From: Geothermobacter sp964501815
GTDB lineage: Bacteria > Desulfobacterota > Desulfuromonadia > Desulfuromonadales > Geothermobacteraceae
Direction: 5' to 3'
Assembly (NCBI GenBank): GCA_964501815.1
Contig: CAZCUR010000007.1
Coordinates: forward strand, 1 to 49,700
Length of the DNA stretch: 49,700 bases
Part shown: piece by piece, positions 16,181 to 26,166 of the stretch
Position numbering within the stretch: position 1 is the first letter of the stretch
Layout of the letters: every line of letters begins with the position of its first letter
The notes under the pieces: model-generated
Databases searched by the model: none
Told to the model about the DNA's origin: nothing
Seen by the model: the letters and a program-made list of their open reading frames with translations, nothing else
Position numbers and translations under genes: made by a program

Positions 16181-16969
16181 TCAGGACAGCAGCAGAAAGC
16201 CCAGGCCCGCCAACCAGCAGTAGGCCGCGAACCAGACCAGCCGGCGTTTGCGTATGACGGCCATGAGCAGGTGGATGGCTGCAAGGCCGACACCAAAGGC
16301 GACGGCGGCGCCGGCACAATAGGCGGGCAAATCCGCACTCTGAATCTGGCTGACGTGCCTGAGGGAGAGCAGGGTGGCACCGCCGACCGCAGGCAGGGCG
16401 AGCAGAAAGGAAAAGCGCGCCGCCGCTTCGCCGTCGATGCCCCGCAACAGTAAAGCGGCGATGGTCGAGCCGCTGCGGGAAATGCCTGGAATGATGGCCA
16501 GTCCCTGGACCGTGCCGACCAGAAGGGCATCGACAGGACCAATACCGGTGATGGGTCGGCCCTCCGATCGCAGTCTTTCAGCCAGCAGCAGCAGACTTCC
16601 GGTTACCAGCAGCATGACGGCGACAGTGGTGATGCTGTCAAACAGCTTGAGAAAAAAATCCTCGAACCCGAGACCGATAGCCGCGGTGGGGACGGAGGCG
16701 AGCAGAATCATGCCGAGTACGCGACGCTGCGCCCGCTGCTCGGGCGTGGTTGCGTTCAGACTGACAAGCAGGCCCCACAGGTCGCGGCGAAAGTAGAAGC
16801 AGACCGCCAGCATGGTGGCGGCATGCAGCAGAACATCAAACAGGACCCCGGGCTGGTTGAAGCCGGGCAGAAAGTGCTGGGCGAGCACCAGATGCCCGGA
16901 GCTGGAAACTGGCAGAAATTCGGTCAGCCCCTGAAGCAGACCGAGCAGAACAGCGTGGATTGGGTTCAT
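16181..16969 (-). CDS. uppP: Undecaprenyl-diphosphatase UppP (BacA)
   Basis: Integral membrane enzyme that recycles undecaprenyl pyrophosphate to the monophosphate carrier for peptidoglycan and O-antigen synthesis. Both family signatures are present: the acidic region LTEFLPVSSSGHLVLAQ near the N-terminus and PGISRSGSTIAALLL in the middle. Hydrophobic segments through the 262 residues fit the multispanning topology. It stands between rnj and ftsK on the minus strand, 51 bases from ftsK and 31 bases from rnj. Confidence 0.96.
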   Translation of the reverse strand: MNPIHAVLLGLLQGLTEFLPVSSSGHLVLAQHFLPGFNQPGVLFDVLLHAATMLAVCFYFRRDLWGLLVSLNATTPEQRAQRRVLGMILLASVPTAAIGLGFEDFFLKLFDSITTVAVMLLVTGSLLLLAERLRSEGRPITGIGPVDALLVGTVQGLAIIPGISRSGSTIAALLLRGIDGEAAARFSFLLALPAVGGATLLSLRHVSQIQSADLPAYCAGAAVAFGVGLAAIHLLMAVIRKRRLVWFAAYCWLAGLGFLLLS

Positions 16970-17000
16970 GACAGTTTTTCCTGTTTATGCGGAATAGCAG

Positions 17001-18673
17001 TTAAAGAGTCAGAATTATAGGTAGTATAAGTGGACGTCTGTCGAGTTTTTTATTGAAAAGCCGGCGCAGTGCCTTGCGGACTTCGACCCGCAGTTCGTCC
17101 CAGTCGGTGATGCGTGCCAGGCTGTGCTCGGCCAGAACGGCGCGGACTGCTGTTTCGGCTTCCTGCAGAAGCGTGCCGCCGGTCTCTTCGGTGATAAAGC
17201 CGCGGGAAAAGATTTCCGGTCCGTAGAGCAGGCTGCCGGTTTTTTGGTTTACGGCCAGAATCACGTTGACCACGCCGTGATGGGCCAGGTGTCTCCGGTC
17301 GCGCAGCTCAACGCCGGTCAAGTCGCCCACACCGCGTCCATCGACAAAGATTCGGCCTGTTTCGAACTCCGGACCGTATTGCGCTGTTTCGGTGTCCAGC
17401 GTAAGGCTTTGGCCGTTGCCAAGGACAATGGTTTCGCAGTCGGGACAGCTTTGGCGCGCCAGATCCGCGTGCTTGACCAGATGACGGTATTCACCATGTA
17501 CCGGCACAAAAGTGCGGGGACGTATCCAGCGATGCAGGGTTTGCAGTTCGTCTTGCGCGGCGTGTCCGGAGACATGAATTTCGCTGGTGGTCTCGTAATG
17601 GACTTCGGCACCGCGGCGGTAGAGCTGGTTGATCAGACTGTAGATGGCCTTTTCGTTGCCGGGAATGAACTTGGAGGAAAGAATGACGGTGTCTCCGGGT
17701 TCGATGGCCAGTTGCTTGTGATCGCCTGCCGCCATGCGCGTCAGGGTTGACAGGGGTTCCCCCTGACTGCCGGTTGTCAGCAGCAGCGCCTCCCGGGGCG
17801 GCAGGCCGTTGAAGGTCTGCAGGTCGACCAGCTGACTGTCGCGGACATCAAGGCAGCCGAGGCGCCGGGCGACAGCGATGTTGGCGATCATGCTGCGACC
17901 GTTGACCAGCACCTTGCGGTTGCTGCTGAAGGCGGCGTCAAAAACCTGCTGGATCCGGTGAATGTTGGATGAGAAGGTGGCGACGATGACGCGACCGCGA
18001 CAGCCGGGCAAAATCTGTCTGAAGGTTTCACCGACGCAGCGTTCCGAAAGGGTGTGTCCGGGCCGTTCAACATTGGTTGAATCGGCAAGAAGCAGACGCA
18101 CTCCCTCGTCGCCGAGCTGGCGCAAAAAATCCGTATCGGTTGTTTGCCCGTCGACCGGAGTGGGGTCGAGCTTGAAATCGCCGGTGTGGACAATCGTGCC
18201 GACCGGGGTGCGGATGGCCAGACCGGCACCATCGACGATGCTGTGCGCCGCCCGAAAGAATTCGATCCCAAAGGGGCCGAGCTCGAACGGGGACCGCACC
18301 TGGACAGGCCGCAACTCCGGAGGGGTTTTGAGCGGCTGTTCGCCCAGACGGTTTTCCAGCAGGGCCAGGGTCAGGGGGGTGCCATAGACCGGGGGCGAAC
18401 CAAGCTCATCGAGGAGATAGGGCAGGGCGCCGATGTGGTCCTCATGCCCGTGCGTCAGCAGAACCGCCAGAATATCGTTCGTGCGGTCGCGCAGAACGCT
18501 GATATCCGGCAGAACCAGATCGACGCCGAGCATGTGGGGCTCCGGAAACATCAGGCCGCAGTCGATCAGGACGATCCTGCCGGCGCATTCCAGGGCCAGC
18601 ATGTTCAGGCCGATTTCTCCCAGCCCCCCCAGGGGCAGAAGGCGAACCGGATGCCGTTTCGCACCACCTGGGG

Positions 18674-18677
<4 letters not shown>
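17001..18677 (-). CDS. rnj: Ribonuclease J
   Basis: Metallo-beta-lactamase/beta-CASP ribonuclease with 5'-to-3' exo- and endonuclease activity in mRNA decay and rRNA maturation. The metal site HGHEDHIGALPYLL, the HTGDFKLD motif and the beta-CASP segments (VIVATFSSNIHRIQQVFDAA, HVSGHAAQDELQ, PVHGEYRHL) are clear, and the 558 residues match family length. The C-terminal domain ends with a basic stretch (FNKKLDRRP). Its ATG overlaps the plsC stop (ATGA), implying co-transcription with the acyltransferase. The N-terminus GAKRHPVRLLPLGGLGEIG is typical. Confidence 0.95.
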
Positions 18678-19378
<701 letters not shown>

Positions 19379-19451
19379 CGGCAACTCCTTAAAAAATTTG
19401 AACGAGAAAGTTTAGTCCCTCGGGGGGAACGAGTCAATTGCTTCGGCGGCC

Positions 19452-19480
19452 TTTACAGGCACGGGGGCTTTCGCTACACT
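19452..19480 (+). promoter_or_regulatory. Candidate ssb promoter
   Basis: TTTACA (19452-19457), 17 bases, TACACT (19475-19480), about 77 bases before the ssb ATG. A GTGGGG/CCCCAC hairpin (19508-19527) lies in the leader between promoter and ribosome site; it may influence translation but has no T-run. Confidence 0.5.
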
Positions 19481-19557
19481 CGCCATGTTCACCATCCATT
19501 CCCATTTGTGGGGGGAAGTTTCCCCACCCGTTCGGTCAAAAGGAGGACCCCGTTCCC

Positions 19558-20013
19558 ATGTCCGTCAACAAGGTCATACTGATCGGCAATCTCGGCAAGG
19601 ATCCCGAACTTCGCTACACTCCCGCCGGTACGGCGGTCGCGACATTTCCCCTGGCAACCAGTGAACGCTACCGCGACAAAAGCGGCCAGATGCAGGAAAA
19701 GACCGAATGGCACAATATCGTGGTCTGGCGCAATCTTGCCGAGATTTGCGGCAAGTACCTCAGCAAGGGGCGTCAGGTCTACATCGAGGGGAAAATCCGC
19801 AACCGTTCCTACACCGACCGGGAGGGCAACAAGCGCTATATCACCGAAATCGAGGCCGATCAGATGCAGATGCTCGGTCGGGGTGAGGAGACCGGTGGCC
19901 GCGCGCCGGCGGCCTCCCGGAATGAGTTCAATCAGGAACCGGCCGAGTCCTTCAGTGAGCCGGTCTACAACCCCGATGACAATATCCCCGAAGAGGATGA
20001 TATCCCCTTCTGA
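19558..20013 (+). CDS. ssb: Single-stranded DNA-binding protein
   Basis: Tetrameric OB-fold protein that coats single-stranded DNA in replication and repair. The N-terminal MSVNKVILIGNLGKDPELRY, the W-HNIVVWRNLAEICGKYLSKG strand and YIEGKIRNRSYTDREG are standard, and the protein ends in the acidic tip DDIPF that docks partner proteins. The ATG at 19558 is chosen (AGGAGG 11 bases before); the frame is open upstream to 19438 but the family starts here. 151 residues. A small HEAT-repeat gene follows 29 bases later on the same strand. Confidence 0.97.
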   Translation: MSVNKVILIGNLGKDPELRYTPAGTAVATFPLATSERYRDKSGQMQEKTEWHNIVVWRNLAEICGKYLSKGRQVYIEGKIRNRSYTDREGNKRYITEIEADQMQMLGRGEETGGRAPAASRNEFNQEPAESFSEPVYNPDDNIPEEDDIPF

Positions 20014-20042
20014 GCACAGGGGATTCGGGAGTCTGTGCCGGC

Positions 20043-20609
20043 ATGCTGGCTGATCGCCGTGAAGCGCTGCGCAACGCCCTGAACGACCCCGAAGAACGGG
20101 TGCGTCAGGCGGCGGCCGAATCTCTGGAGCAGATTGAGCTGCTGGGGGAGCTGGAGCAGCTGTTGCGGCAGGCGGTCGAAGGGGCTCGCGGTGAAAGGGT
20201 CAAGGCCCTGTTCGCCCTGGAAAAGGCGCGGTCCGAGCGGGTCTATCCGGTGCTGCTGCAGGCCCTTGAAGACGAGGATGCCGATTTGCGGGCGGCTGCG
20301 GTTCAGGTGCTCGGCCGCAGGCATCACCCTTCCACCCTCAAGGCGGTGCTCAAATGTCTCAAGGACCCCGAGCCCGCAGTGCGGGTGCATGCCGCCATGG
20401 CGCTGGGGGCTTTTGGCGACCGGCGCCTGATACCCTACCTGGCTGCGGTGCTCAAGGCGCGGGACGATGCCCTGGTGTGCGCCGCGATCGATTCTCTGGC
20501 ACGCATCGGCGACCCGGACGCTGAGGAACATCTGCTGACAGCCCTGCAGGATCCGCGCAGCAAGGTCCGGGCGGCAGCAGCCACGGCCCTCGGACAGCTC
20601 GACTTCTGA
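20043..20609 (+). CDS. HEAT-repeat protein
   Basis: A 188-residue protein made almost wholly of HEAT-like helical pairs: repeated D-x-x-x-x-V/L-R-x-A-A units are visible at NDPEERVRQAAAESL, EDEDADLRAAAVQVLG, KDPEPAVRVHAAMALGAFGD and QDPRSKVRAAAATALGQLD. Such solenoids act as protein-binding scaffolds or, in phycobilin-lyase relatives, as small enzymes; nothing here points to catalysis. No signal peptide or membrane segment. It follows ssb on the plus strand and converges on the HD-GYP gene, with a 66-base gap that shows no convincing terminator. The larger HEAT protein at 21991-23538 is a likely relative. Confidence 0.8.
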   Translation: MLADRREALRNALNDPEERVRQAAAESLEQIELLGELEQLLRQAVEGARGERVKALFALEKARSERVYPVLLQALEDEDADLRAAAVQVLGRRHHPSTLKAVLKCLKDPEPAVRVHAAMALGAFGDRRLIPYLAAVLKARDDALVCAAIDSLARIGDPDAEEHLLTALQDPRSKVRAAAATALGQLDF

Positions 20610-20675
20610 ACCCTGTTCTTGTCCCTTCCTGACAAGTTATTTCAGCAGGTTCATCTGTTTTCCGGATAAACAAGA

Positions 20676-21998
20676 TTAATCGAGATAGTCGGTGATCGTG
20701 ACATTCCGGCTGAAGGGGTCGACCTCGGCGACGATCTTTCGGCGGGTGTCTGCATCGATCTCGACCGGTTCGGGCGGTTCGATGCGGTTGCCGTCTCCGT
20801 CGAACAGCAGCTTGACGCGCATGATGTTCTGGTCTTCCGGGTTGATCCAGACGACCAGAGCGATTTCGTTGCTGTTGAGCCGCACCAGTGTGCCGACCGG
20901 GTAGGGACCGAGAAAGTCGATGAAGGCGGACAGATAGGCCGGGTGCAGACTGGTTCCGGCCAGTTCCCTGAGCCGGTCGATGGCCTGCCGCGGCGTCATC
21001 GGCCGTTGGTAAGAACGCAGGGTGGTGATGGCGTCATAGGTGTCGGCGATGGTTGCCATGTCCACCAGGGGGGAGACGATGCGCCCCCGGGCGTCGGTGG
21101 GGTAACCTTCCCGGTTGTAACGCAAATGGTGGCCGAGGACGATATCGATCACCTCGGGCGTCATCCCGTCCATTTTCGCCACCAGGTCGGCTCCTGTGGC
21201 CGGGTGCCTCTTGATCTGCTCAAACTCCTCGTCGGTCAGTTGTCCCGGCTTGTTGATAATGTTCCAGTCCACCTTGAGTTTGCCGATGTCGTGCAGCAGC
21301 CCGCCCAATCCGAGAATACGCAGCTGGTGCTCATCCAGGCTGCAGGCACGGCCAACGGTCAGCGCCAGAACGGCGACGTTGACCGAGTGGGTGAAGGTGT
21401 AGTTGTCGTAGTCCTTGAGCAGGGACATGGCAAACAGCGCATGAGGGTCGGTCAAGGTCATGTGCACCATGCTCTTGACCGTTTTGACCGCCTCTGCCGA
21501 TGAGGGGACGGTTCCCATGCGCACGTCGTGAAAGATGCGGTCGACGACCTCGAGGGCCCGGCTGTAGATCACACGGGGAGAGTCGCCTTCCTCATCTTCG
21601 GCGCGGATGGGGAGGATATGGCGAATGCCGCGGGCTTTGAGCGCTTCGGCGAAATCGCCGTTGCCGCCACCCTGGTGCAGCAGCAGGACAAACTGACGGA
21701 TTTCATCTCCGGTCAGCCCGCGGTTGAATTCCAGCCCGTCGATGCTGAAACGGACGAAACGTTGCACGAGGTCTTCGCAGGCAGGGTGAGGGGCGCTGAA
21801 AAGCTGGTCATCAAGAAACAGGGTTCCTTCGAGCAGACCGAGTTTCATTTGCCGGCGGCGGCGCAAATAGGCGAGCAGCGCCTGGTTCAGGCGTTGCAAC
21901 TGCCGGTCGACCTCTGGATGGGACGGCGGATAGAGTTTGAGGCTTTTGGCGGCTGCTGACAAGCCGAGAACAATCTGCATTTGCCGGGAATCATTCAT
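20676..21998 (-). CDS. HD-GYP-type phosphodiesterase with uncharacterised N-terminal domain
   Basis: The C-terminal half is an HD-GYP domain, which typically hydrolyses c-di-GMP: HSVNVAVLAL, LGGLLHDIGKLKVD, IKRHPATGADLV and the HHLRYNREGYP loop, in which the usual HHERxDGxGYP is altered at several positions though GYP is kept. A small beta-rich tail (about 350-440) follows. The first ~120 residues form a separate domain with SLKLYPPSHPEVDRQL and LGLLEGTLFLDDQLFS that resembles the N-terminus of the neighbouring HEAT protein. 440 residues. Its start overlaps the upstream HEAT gene by eight bases, so the two are coupled. No receiver or membrane segment is present, so input probably comes through the N-terminal domain. 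Confidence 0.9.
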   Translation of the reverse strand: MNDSRQMQIVLGLSAAAKSLKLYPPSHPEVDRQLQRLNQALLAYLRRRRQMKLGLLEGTLFLDDQLFSAPHPACEDLVQRFVRFSIDGLEFNRGLTGDEIRQFVLLLHQGGGNGDFAEALKARGIRHILPIRAEDEEGDSPRVIYSRALEVVDRIFHDVRMGTVPSSAEAVKTVKSMVHMTLTDPHALFAMSLLKDYDNYTFTHSVNVAVLALTVGRACSLDEHQLRILGLGGLLHDIGKLKVDWNIINKPGQLTDEEFEQIKRHPATGADLVAKMDGMTPEVIDIVLGHHLRYNREGYPTDARGRIVSPLVDMATIADTYDAITTLRSYQRPMTPRQAIDRLRELAGTSLHPAYLSAFIDFLGPYPVGTLVRLNSNEIALVVWINPEDQNIMRVKLLFDGDGNRIEPPEPVEIDADTRRKIVAEVDPFSRNVTITDYLD

Positions 21999-23538
21999 GG
22001 CTTCGGTTCAGGTATCTCAGGGCTAGAGCGGCTTGCCGTGCGACCTCGGGCGACCGGTCGTGGGTCATCTTTGCCAAAAGCGGCTCACTGTTCGGGTCGC
22101 CGATTTCACCCAGTGCCAGAGCCGCCGCAGCACGTAACTCGTTCTGCTCGTGGCGTTTGTAGAGCCGCCGGGTCTTCAGCACGGTTTGCAAAACCGGTAC
22201 GGCTTCTTTGGCCCCGATTTCTCCCAGCGCCCGGATGGCGTCTTTTTTGCGTTCAAGCAGTTTGCAGAAAAAATCCCCTTTGCGCACGATGCGCAGCAAT
22301 TCGGGAACGGCCGTTTCGTCGCCGATAACCCCCAGGGAAAGAATGGCCTGCCGGCTGATTTCCTCATCCTGGTCGTTGACAACTTCGAGCAGAAAGCGAA
22401 CCGCGTTGCTCCCTCCGATCCGGGTCAGGGCGCGAATGGCCTCACGGCACACCCGGATATCCTCGTGGTGCAGCAAGGGATGCAGATACCGGGCGGCGGA
22501 AGGGTCGCGAATTTCACCCAGGATATTGGCGGCGTTACGTACCACATACCAGCGCTCATCCTGCAGGTAGCCGGCCAGTACGGGAACCGCCGCCGCTCCC
22601 TGGCGCGCCAGGGCGGTACTGAGGATTTTGCGCCGGGCGGCCACCTTTTCTTCAGTGAGGCGGGTCATCAGGGGGGCGATGCTTTTTTGACGCAGAAATG
22701 TCAGCACCTGGTAAAGCTGGTTGCGTTCTTCATCGAGAATGTCGCGGTCGCACAGATAGTCGATGAGAAAAAGAACCGTTTCTTCGTCGGTCAGTTGCTG
22801 CAGCGCCTTGTGGGCCGCCTCACGTCTGGTCAGGCTCCAGCTGCGATCAGCCGAAAACCGGCAAAGCAAGACCAGGGCCTTAAGCAGTTGTTGCCGTCCT
22901 GTGGGAGTCAGGCACATGCGGGCCAGGGGCAGCATCTCTTCCAGCAGGGCCTGGAAGCGGAGGTCGTCCCTTTCTTTTTTCAGCTCGGCCAGAATCTGTT
23001 TCAGATCGCGTACCTCACCCGCCAGGTCGAAAACCTCCAGGTCTTCAATATTCCCGGTGGCTGCCTGGTCGTTGCGCGCGGTCTCGATCTCTTCCTTGCG
23101 TGTCAGAATCTGTCCCAGGTCGGTTTCGTTCACCCAGATCGTGGTCACCCGCGCCTTGAGCAGCATCTCTTTCAGCCCGCCCTGCTGGCGCAGCTGGCGC
23201 GGGTCGATAGCGAGAATCCGTCCGAAACTGAGCAGGTCCTGGACAGTCAGGTCCGGCAGAATGGTCAAGGACTGTGCCAGACGGCTGAACAGGTAGGCGG
23301 CCAGTTTGGCAAGCACCTGGTTTTTCGGCGCCACCCTGGTCTCTTCCAGGAAAAAACCGTCTTTGTGGATGCCCAGAGACAGGTGGCGTCCGGCCTCAAA
23401 CAGCGGAGTGAAAGCGGTTTTGGTTTCCGCGGCGGTGGTGGCAACGGCCGGGTGCCCGGAGGGATAATACTGGACCGCCTTGATCAGCTTGGTCAGCTGC
23501 TGCAGGGCGGTTTCGATTTGGGGCAGGGGTGAACTCAC
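21991..23538 (-). CDS. HEAT-repeat protein with uncharacterised N-terminal domain
   Basis: About 515 residues. The N-terminal ~150 residues carry KAVQYYPSGHPAVATTAA, LSLGIHKDGFFLEET and a helical LTVQDLLSFGRILAI stretch, lining up with the same positions of the HD-GYP partner. A linker with a short predicted coiled coil (RDLKQILAELKKERDDL) leads to HEAT repeats covering the C-terminal half (for example LLHHEDIRVCREAIRALTRI and VNDQDEEISRQAILSLGVIG). The GTG at 23538 is chosen because it matches the partner's domain start; the frame is open to 23628 but that part looks unlike protein. The pair overlaps by eight bases. A scaffold that regulates or positions the HD-GYP protein is an inference. 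Confidence 0.75.
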   Translation of the reverse strand: MSSPLPQIETALQQLTKLIKAVQYYPSGHPAVATTAAETKTAFTPLFEAGRHLSLGIHKDGFFLEETRVAPKNQVLAKLAAYLFSRLAQSLTILPDLTVQDLLSFGRILAIDPRQLRQQGGLKEMLLKARVTTIWVNETDLGQILTRKEEIETARNDQAATGNIEDLEVFDLAGEVRDLKQILAELKKERDDLRFQALLEEMLPLARMCLTPTGRQQLLKALVLLCRFSADRSWSLTRREAAHKALQQLTDEETVLFLIDYLCDRDILDEERNQLYQVLTFLRQKSIAPLMTRLTEEKVAARRKILSTALARQGAAAVPVLAGYLQDERWYVVRNAANILGEIRDPSAARYLHPLLHHEDIRVCREAIRALTRIGGSNAVRFLLEVVNDQDEEISRQAILSLGVIGDETAVPELLRIVRKGDFFCKLLERKKDAIRALGEIGAKEAVPVLQTVLKTRRLYKRHEQNELRAAAALALGEIGDPNSEPLLAKMTHDRSPEVARQAALALRYLNRSHE

Positions 23539-23636
23539 TGTGGCGCCTGAAAAAGATAAGTGTGTTATTTCACGACGTTCAGCATACCTGCTCCCGGCGC
23601 CTTTGTAAATTGCAACTGTTTCGGGCAAACCTGTAC

Positions 23637-25469
23637 TCAGTCCCCCGCAGGGGGCGTTTGGTCCTCGTCTCTGAGGCAGAAGCCGGCATCGTGAATGCCG
23701 TGATCTTCCGGCAGGTACATTCTTTCAATCAGATCGGCGAAATTTTCCCGGATGATTTTTCGTTTCAGCTTCAGGGTCGGCGTGATTTCACCTCCGGAAA
23801 AATCCCGTGACAGCAACGTGAAACGCTTGATGTGCATGAACCCGGGTTGTCCCTCCTGGAGGCGGTCTATACGACGGCGGATAAGGCTGAGAACCTGTGG
23901 ATGGGTGACCAGGTTGCAATGGTCCAGATAGGGGATTTTTTTGAGCCGGGCATATTTTTCCAGGTTTTCAAAGTTGGGAACCAAAAGGGCCACCAGATAG
24001 GGTTTGCGATTGCCAAACACAAAGGCGTTGGCAATGAATTTGTCCTGTTTCAGGCTGTTTTCGATCGGCTGCGGCGCAATGTTTTCACCGCCGGCGGTGA
24101 TGATCAGGTCTTTTTTGCGATCGGTGATGCGCAAATAGCCCTCACGGTCGAGGGTGCCGATGTCGCCGGTGTGAAACCAGCCGTCCCGAATCGCCTCAGC
24201 GGTGCGGGCCGGGTCCTGCCAGTAGCCCTGAAAGACCGTCCGGCCGCGGATGAGGATTTCACCATCCTCGGCAATGCTGATTTCCGTACCGGGGAAACAG
24301 CGGCCGACCGTCCCCAGGCGGACGTGCCCTTCACAGTTGGCGGCGATGCCGGCGCAGGTTTCGGTCAGGCCGTAGCCTTCGTAAATGGGCAACCCGGCGG
24401 CCAGGAAGAATTCAGCCACGTTCTGGGCCAGGGGCGCACCGCCGCTGACAAAGAAGCGAATGCGGCCACCCAGCGGTTCGCGCAGCCTGGAGAAAATCCT
24501 GGCGCGAGCCAGACCGCACACACGTGCAAGCCAGCCCGGCACAGGTTTGCCTTGCTGCTGCAGGTGCAGTTCGCGGGTGCAGGCTTTCAGGGCCGCAAAG
24601 AAAACCTGTTTTTTCAGCCAGGGGCCTGAGGTGATGCGTTCCATAACCCGGGCGTACATCTTTTCAAACAGTCTTGGAACGCTGATGACCAGGGTTGGCC
24701 GGACCTCCTGCAGGTTGGCCGGAACGCTGTCGATGCTTTCGGCATAGTTGATGGTCGCCCCCTGAATCAGCATGAAGTAATAGCCGTCAATCCGTTCGAA
24801 GACGTGAGACAGGGGCAAAAATGAGAGGCACGAATCGTCTGTCGAAATATGGAAGGTTTCCGCCGCCGCTTCCACGGCGGAAAGGATATTGTCGTGGGTG
24901 AGCATGGCCCCTTTGGGGAGGCCGGTGGTTCCGGAGGTATAGACGATTGTGGCAAGGTCCTCCCGGGCCACGGCGGCCATGCGGGCGTTGACCGCCTGTT
25001 CATCAACCCTGTCCGGAAGAAAGTGCTTCAGGTCGAGAACCGGTTGGCGGTCCGCTGTCCCTTCAATGAGGATGATGTGTTCAAGATCGGGCAGCTGATC
25101 GAGCCGGGATTCGACCTTGCGCAGATCTTCGAAGGTGCGGACAAAAACGGCGCGGCTGCCGGAATTGTCGAGGATATAGGCGGCGGCTTCGGCTCCTTCG
25201 GTATGGTAAATCGGCACCGTCACGGCGCCACACGCCATGATGCCCAGGTCGGCAAAGGCCCATTCCGGTCTGTTGGGGGACATGATGGCGACCCGGTCAC
25301 CGGGCTGTATGCCCAGTTCCATCAGACCGGCGGCGAAGCGCCGCACCTGACGGGCCAGGTTGAGCCAGCCGATATCCTGCCAGCGCCCGTCGATTTTGGT
25401 GCGCATGGCGACCAGACCGTGGCGGTCGCCAACCAGATCCAGGATGGTTTGCGGAAGATTGCGATGCAT
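23637..25469 (-). CDS. Long-chain acyl-CoA synthetase (AMP-forming)
   Basis: ANL-superfamily enzyme activating fatty acids to acyl-CoA via acyl-AMP. Motifs in order: the P-loop-like IVYTSGTTGLPKGAMLTH, YEGYGLTETCAGIAAN, GWFHTGDIG, and the C-terminal hinge/lysine motif ITDRKKDLIITAGGENIAP. About 610 residues, normal for the FadD15-like group of bacterial long-chain synthetases. The ATG at 25469 is supported by AAGGAA five bases upstream; the frame extends to 25883 but that portion is antisense to coaE. A TATAAT box lies about 37 bases upstream. The gene is divergent from coaE. FadD-like function is inferred from family. Confidence 0.92.
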   Translation of the reverse strand: MHRNLPQTILDLVGDRHGLVAMRTKIDGRWQDIGWLNLARQVRRFAAGLMELGIQPGDRVAIMSPNRPEWAFADLGIMACGAVTVPIYHTEGAEAAAYILDNSGSRAVFVRTFEDLRKVESRLDQLPDLEHIILIEGTADRQPVLDLKHFLPDRVDEQAVNARMAAVAREDLATIVYTSGTTGLPKGAMLTHDNILSAVEAAAETFHISTDDSCLSFLPLSHVFERIDGYYFMLIQGATINYAESIDSVPANLQEVRPTLVISVPRLFEKMYARVMERITSGPWLKKQVFFAALKACTRELHLQQQGKPVPGWLARVCGLARARIFSRLREPLGGRIRFFVSGGAPLAQNVAEFFLAAGLPIYEGYGLTETCAGIAANCEGHVRLGTVGRCFPGTEISIAEDGEILIRGRTVFQGYWQDPARTAEAIRDGWFHTGDIGTLDREGYLRITDRKKDLIITAGGENIAPQPIENSLKQDKFIANAFVFGNRKPYLVALLVPNFENLEKYARLKKIPYLDHCNLVTHPQVLSLIRRRIDRLQEGQPGFMHIKRFTLLSRDFSGGEITPTLKLKRKIIRENFADLIERMYLPEDHGIHDAGFCLRDEDQTPPAGD

Positions 25470-25505
25470 GGGCGTTCCTTTCTCCACCAGCCGGTATTTA
25501 TCCCA

Positions 25506-25511
25506 ATTATA
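25506..25511 (-). promoter_or_regulatory. Candidate -10 box (TATAAT) for the acyl-CoA synthetase
   Basis: A perfect TATAAT reads on the minus strand 37 bases before the ATG at 25469. No good -35 hexamer stands at 16-19 bases, so an activator may be needed or the match may be chance. A TTGACA on the plus strand (around 25534) lacks a matching -10 for coaE. Confidence 0.4.
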
Positions 25512-25568
25512 GCGGGGGAAATCGGTTTTGCCGTTGACAGCGGGATTTGAGGGTGGCATCAAGGGCCC

Positions 25569-26162
25569 ATGGTGCTCGGAGTGACCGGAAATATCGCCAG
25601 TGGAAAAAGCCGGGTCGCGGCCCGTTTGGGTGAGTTGGGTGCTGCCGTGGTCAGTGCCGACCAGCTCGCGCGGGAGGCTGTCGCTCCGGGGACATCCTGC
25701 CTGGCTGAAATCGTCCGTTGCTTCGGACCCGGGATTCTGGGGCCGGACGGACGGCTTGACCGCCAAAAACTCGGTGCCCTGGTCTTCGGTGATACCGAGG
25801 CGCGGCGCCGGCTTGAGGAGATAACCCATCCTGCCATTGCGCAGCTGGCGGAGGAGCGTCTGGCCGGGCTGCGCGCAAGCCATGCGCTGGTCGTCTATGA
25901 GGCGCCGCTCCTGTTTGAGGCAGGCGCCGAGGGGCGGGTCGACAGGATTTTGCTGGTGACCGCGGATGAACGGGTGCGCCTGAAAAGGCTTATGGCGCGT
26001 GATGGTCTTGACCGGCGGGCGGCCCTGCAGCGCATCCGGGCGCAGATGCCCCAGGAGGCCAAGGTCGCCCGGGCTGATTATGTCATCGACAATTCAGGGG
26101 ACTGGGACAGCTGCCGACGTCAGGTCGACAGCCTCTGGCGCCAGCTGACCGGGGCCTCTTGA
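25569..26162 (+). CDS. coaE: Dephospho-CoA kinase
   Basis: Last step of coenzyme A synthesis, phosphorylating the 3'-hydroxyl of dephospho-CoA. The P-loop reads TGNIASGKS where most members have GGIGSGKS, a tolerated variation. The VVSADQLAREAVAPG substrate segment, LVFGDTEARRRLEEITHP and VVYEAPLLFEAGAEG are family motifs. 197 residues, usual length. The Shine-Dalgarno before the ATG is weak (AAGGGCCC). Its stop is four bases from the stop of the convergent alpha/beta hydrolase gene. It is divergent from the acyl-CoA synthetase. Confidence 0.93.
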   Translation: MVLGVTGNIASGKSRVAARLGELGAAVVSADQLAREAVAPGTSCLAEIVRCFGPGILGPDGRLDRQKLGALVFGDTEARRRLEEITHPAIAQLAEERLAGLRASHALVVYEAPLLFEAGAEGRVDRILLVTADERVRLKRLMARDGLDRRAALQRIRAQMPQEAKVARADYVIDNSGDWDSCRRQVDSLWRQLTGAS

Positions 26163-26166
26163 GGCT

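Noticed and set aside
19465..19480. Repeated TTCGCTACACTC at about 19470 and 19609 as an ssb operator
   Set aside because: The second copy lies in the ssb coding region and encodes conserved residues; the match is probably chance.
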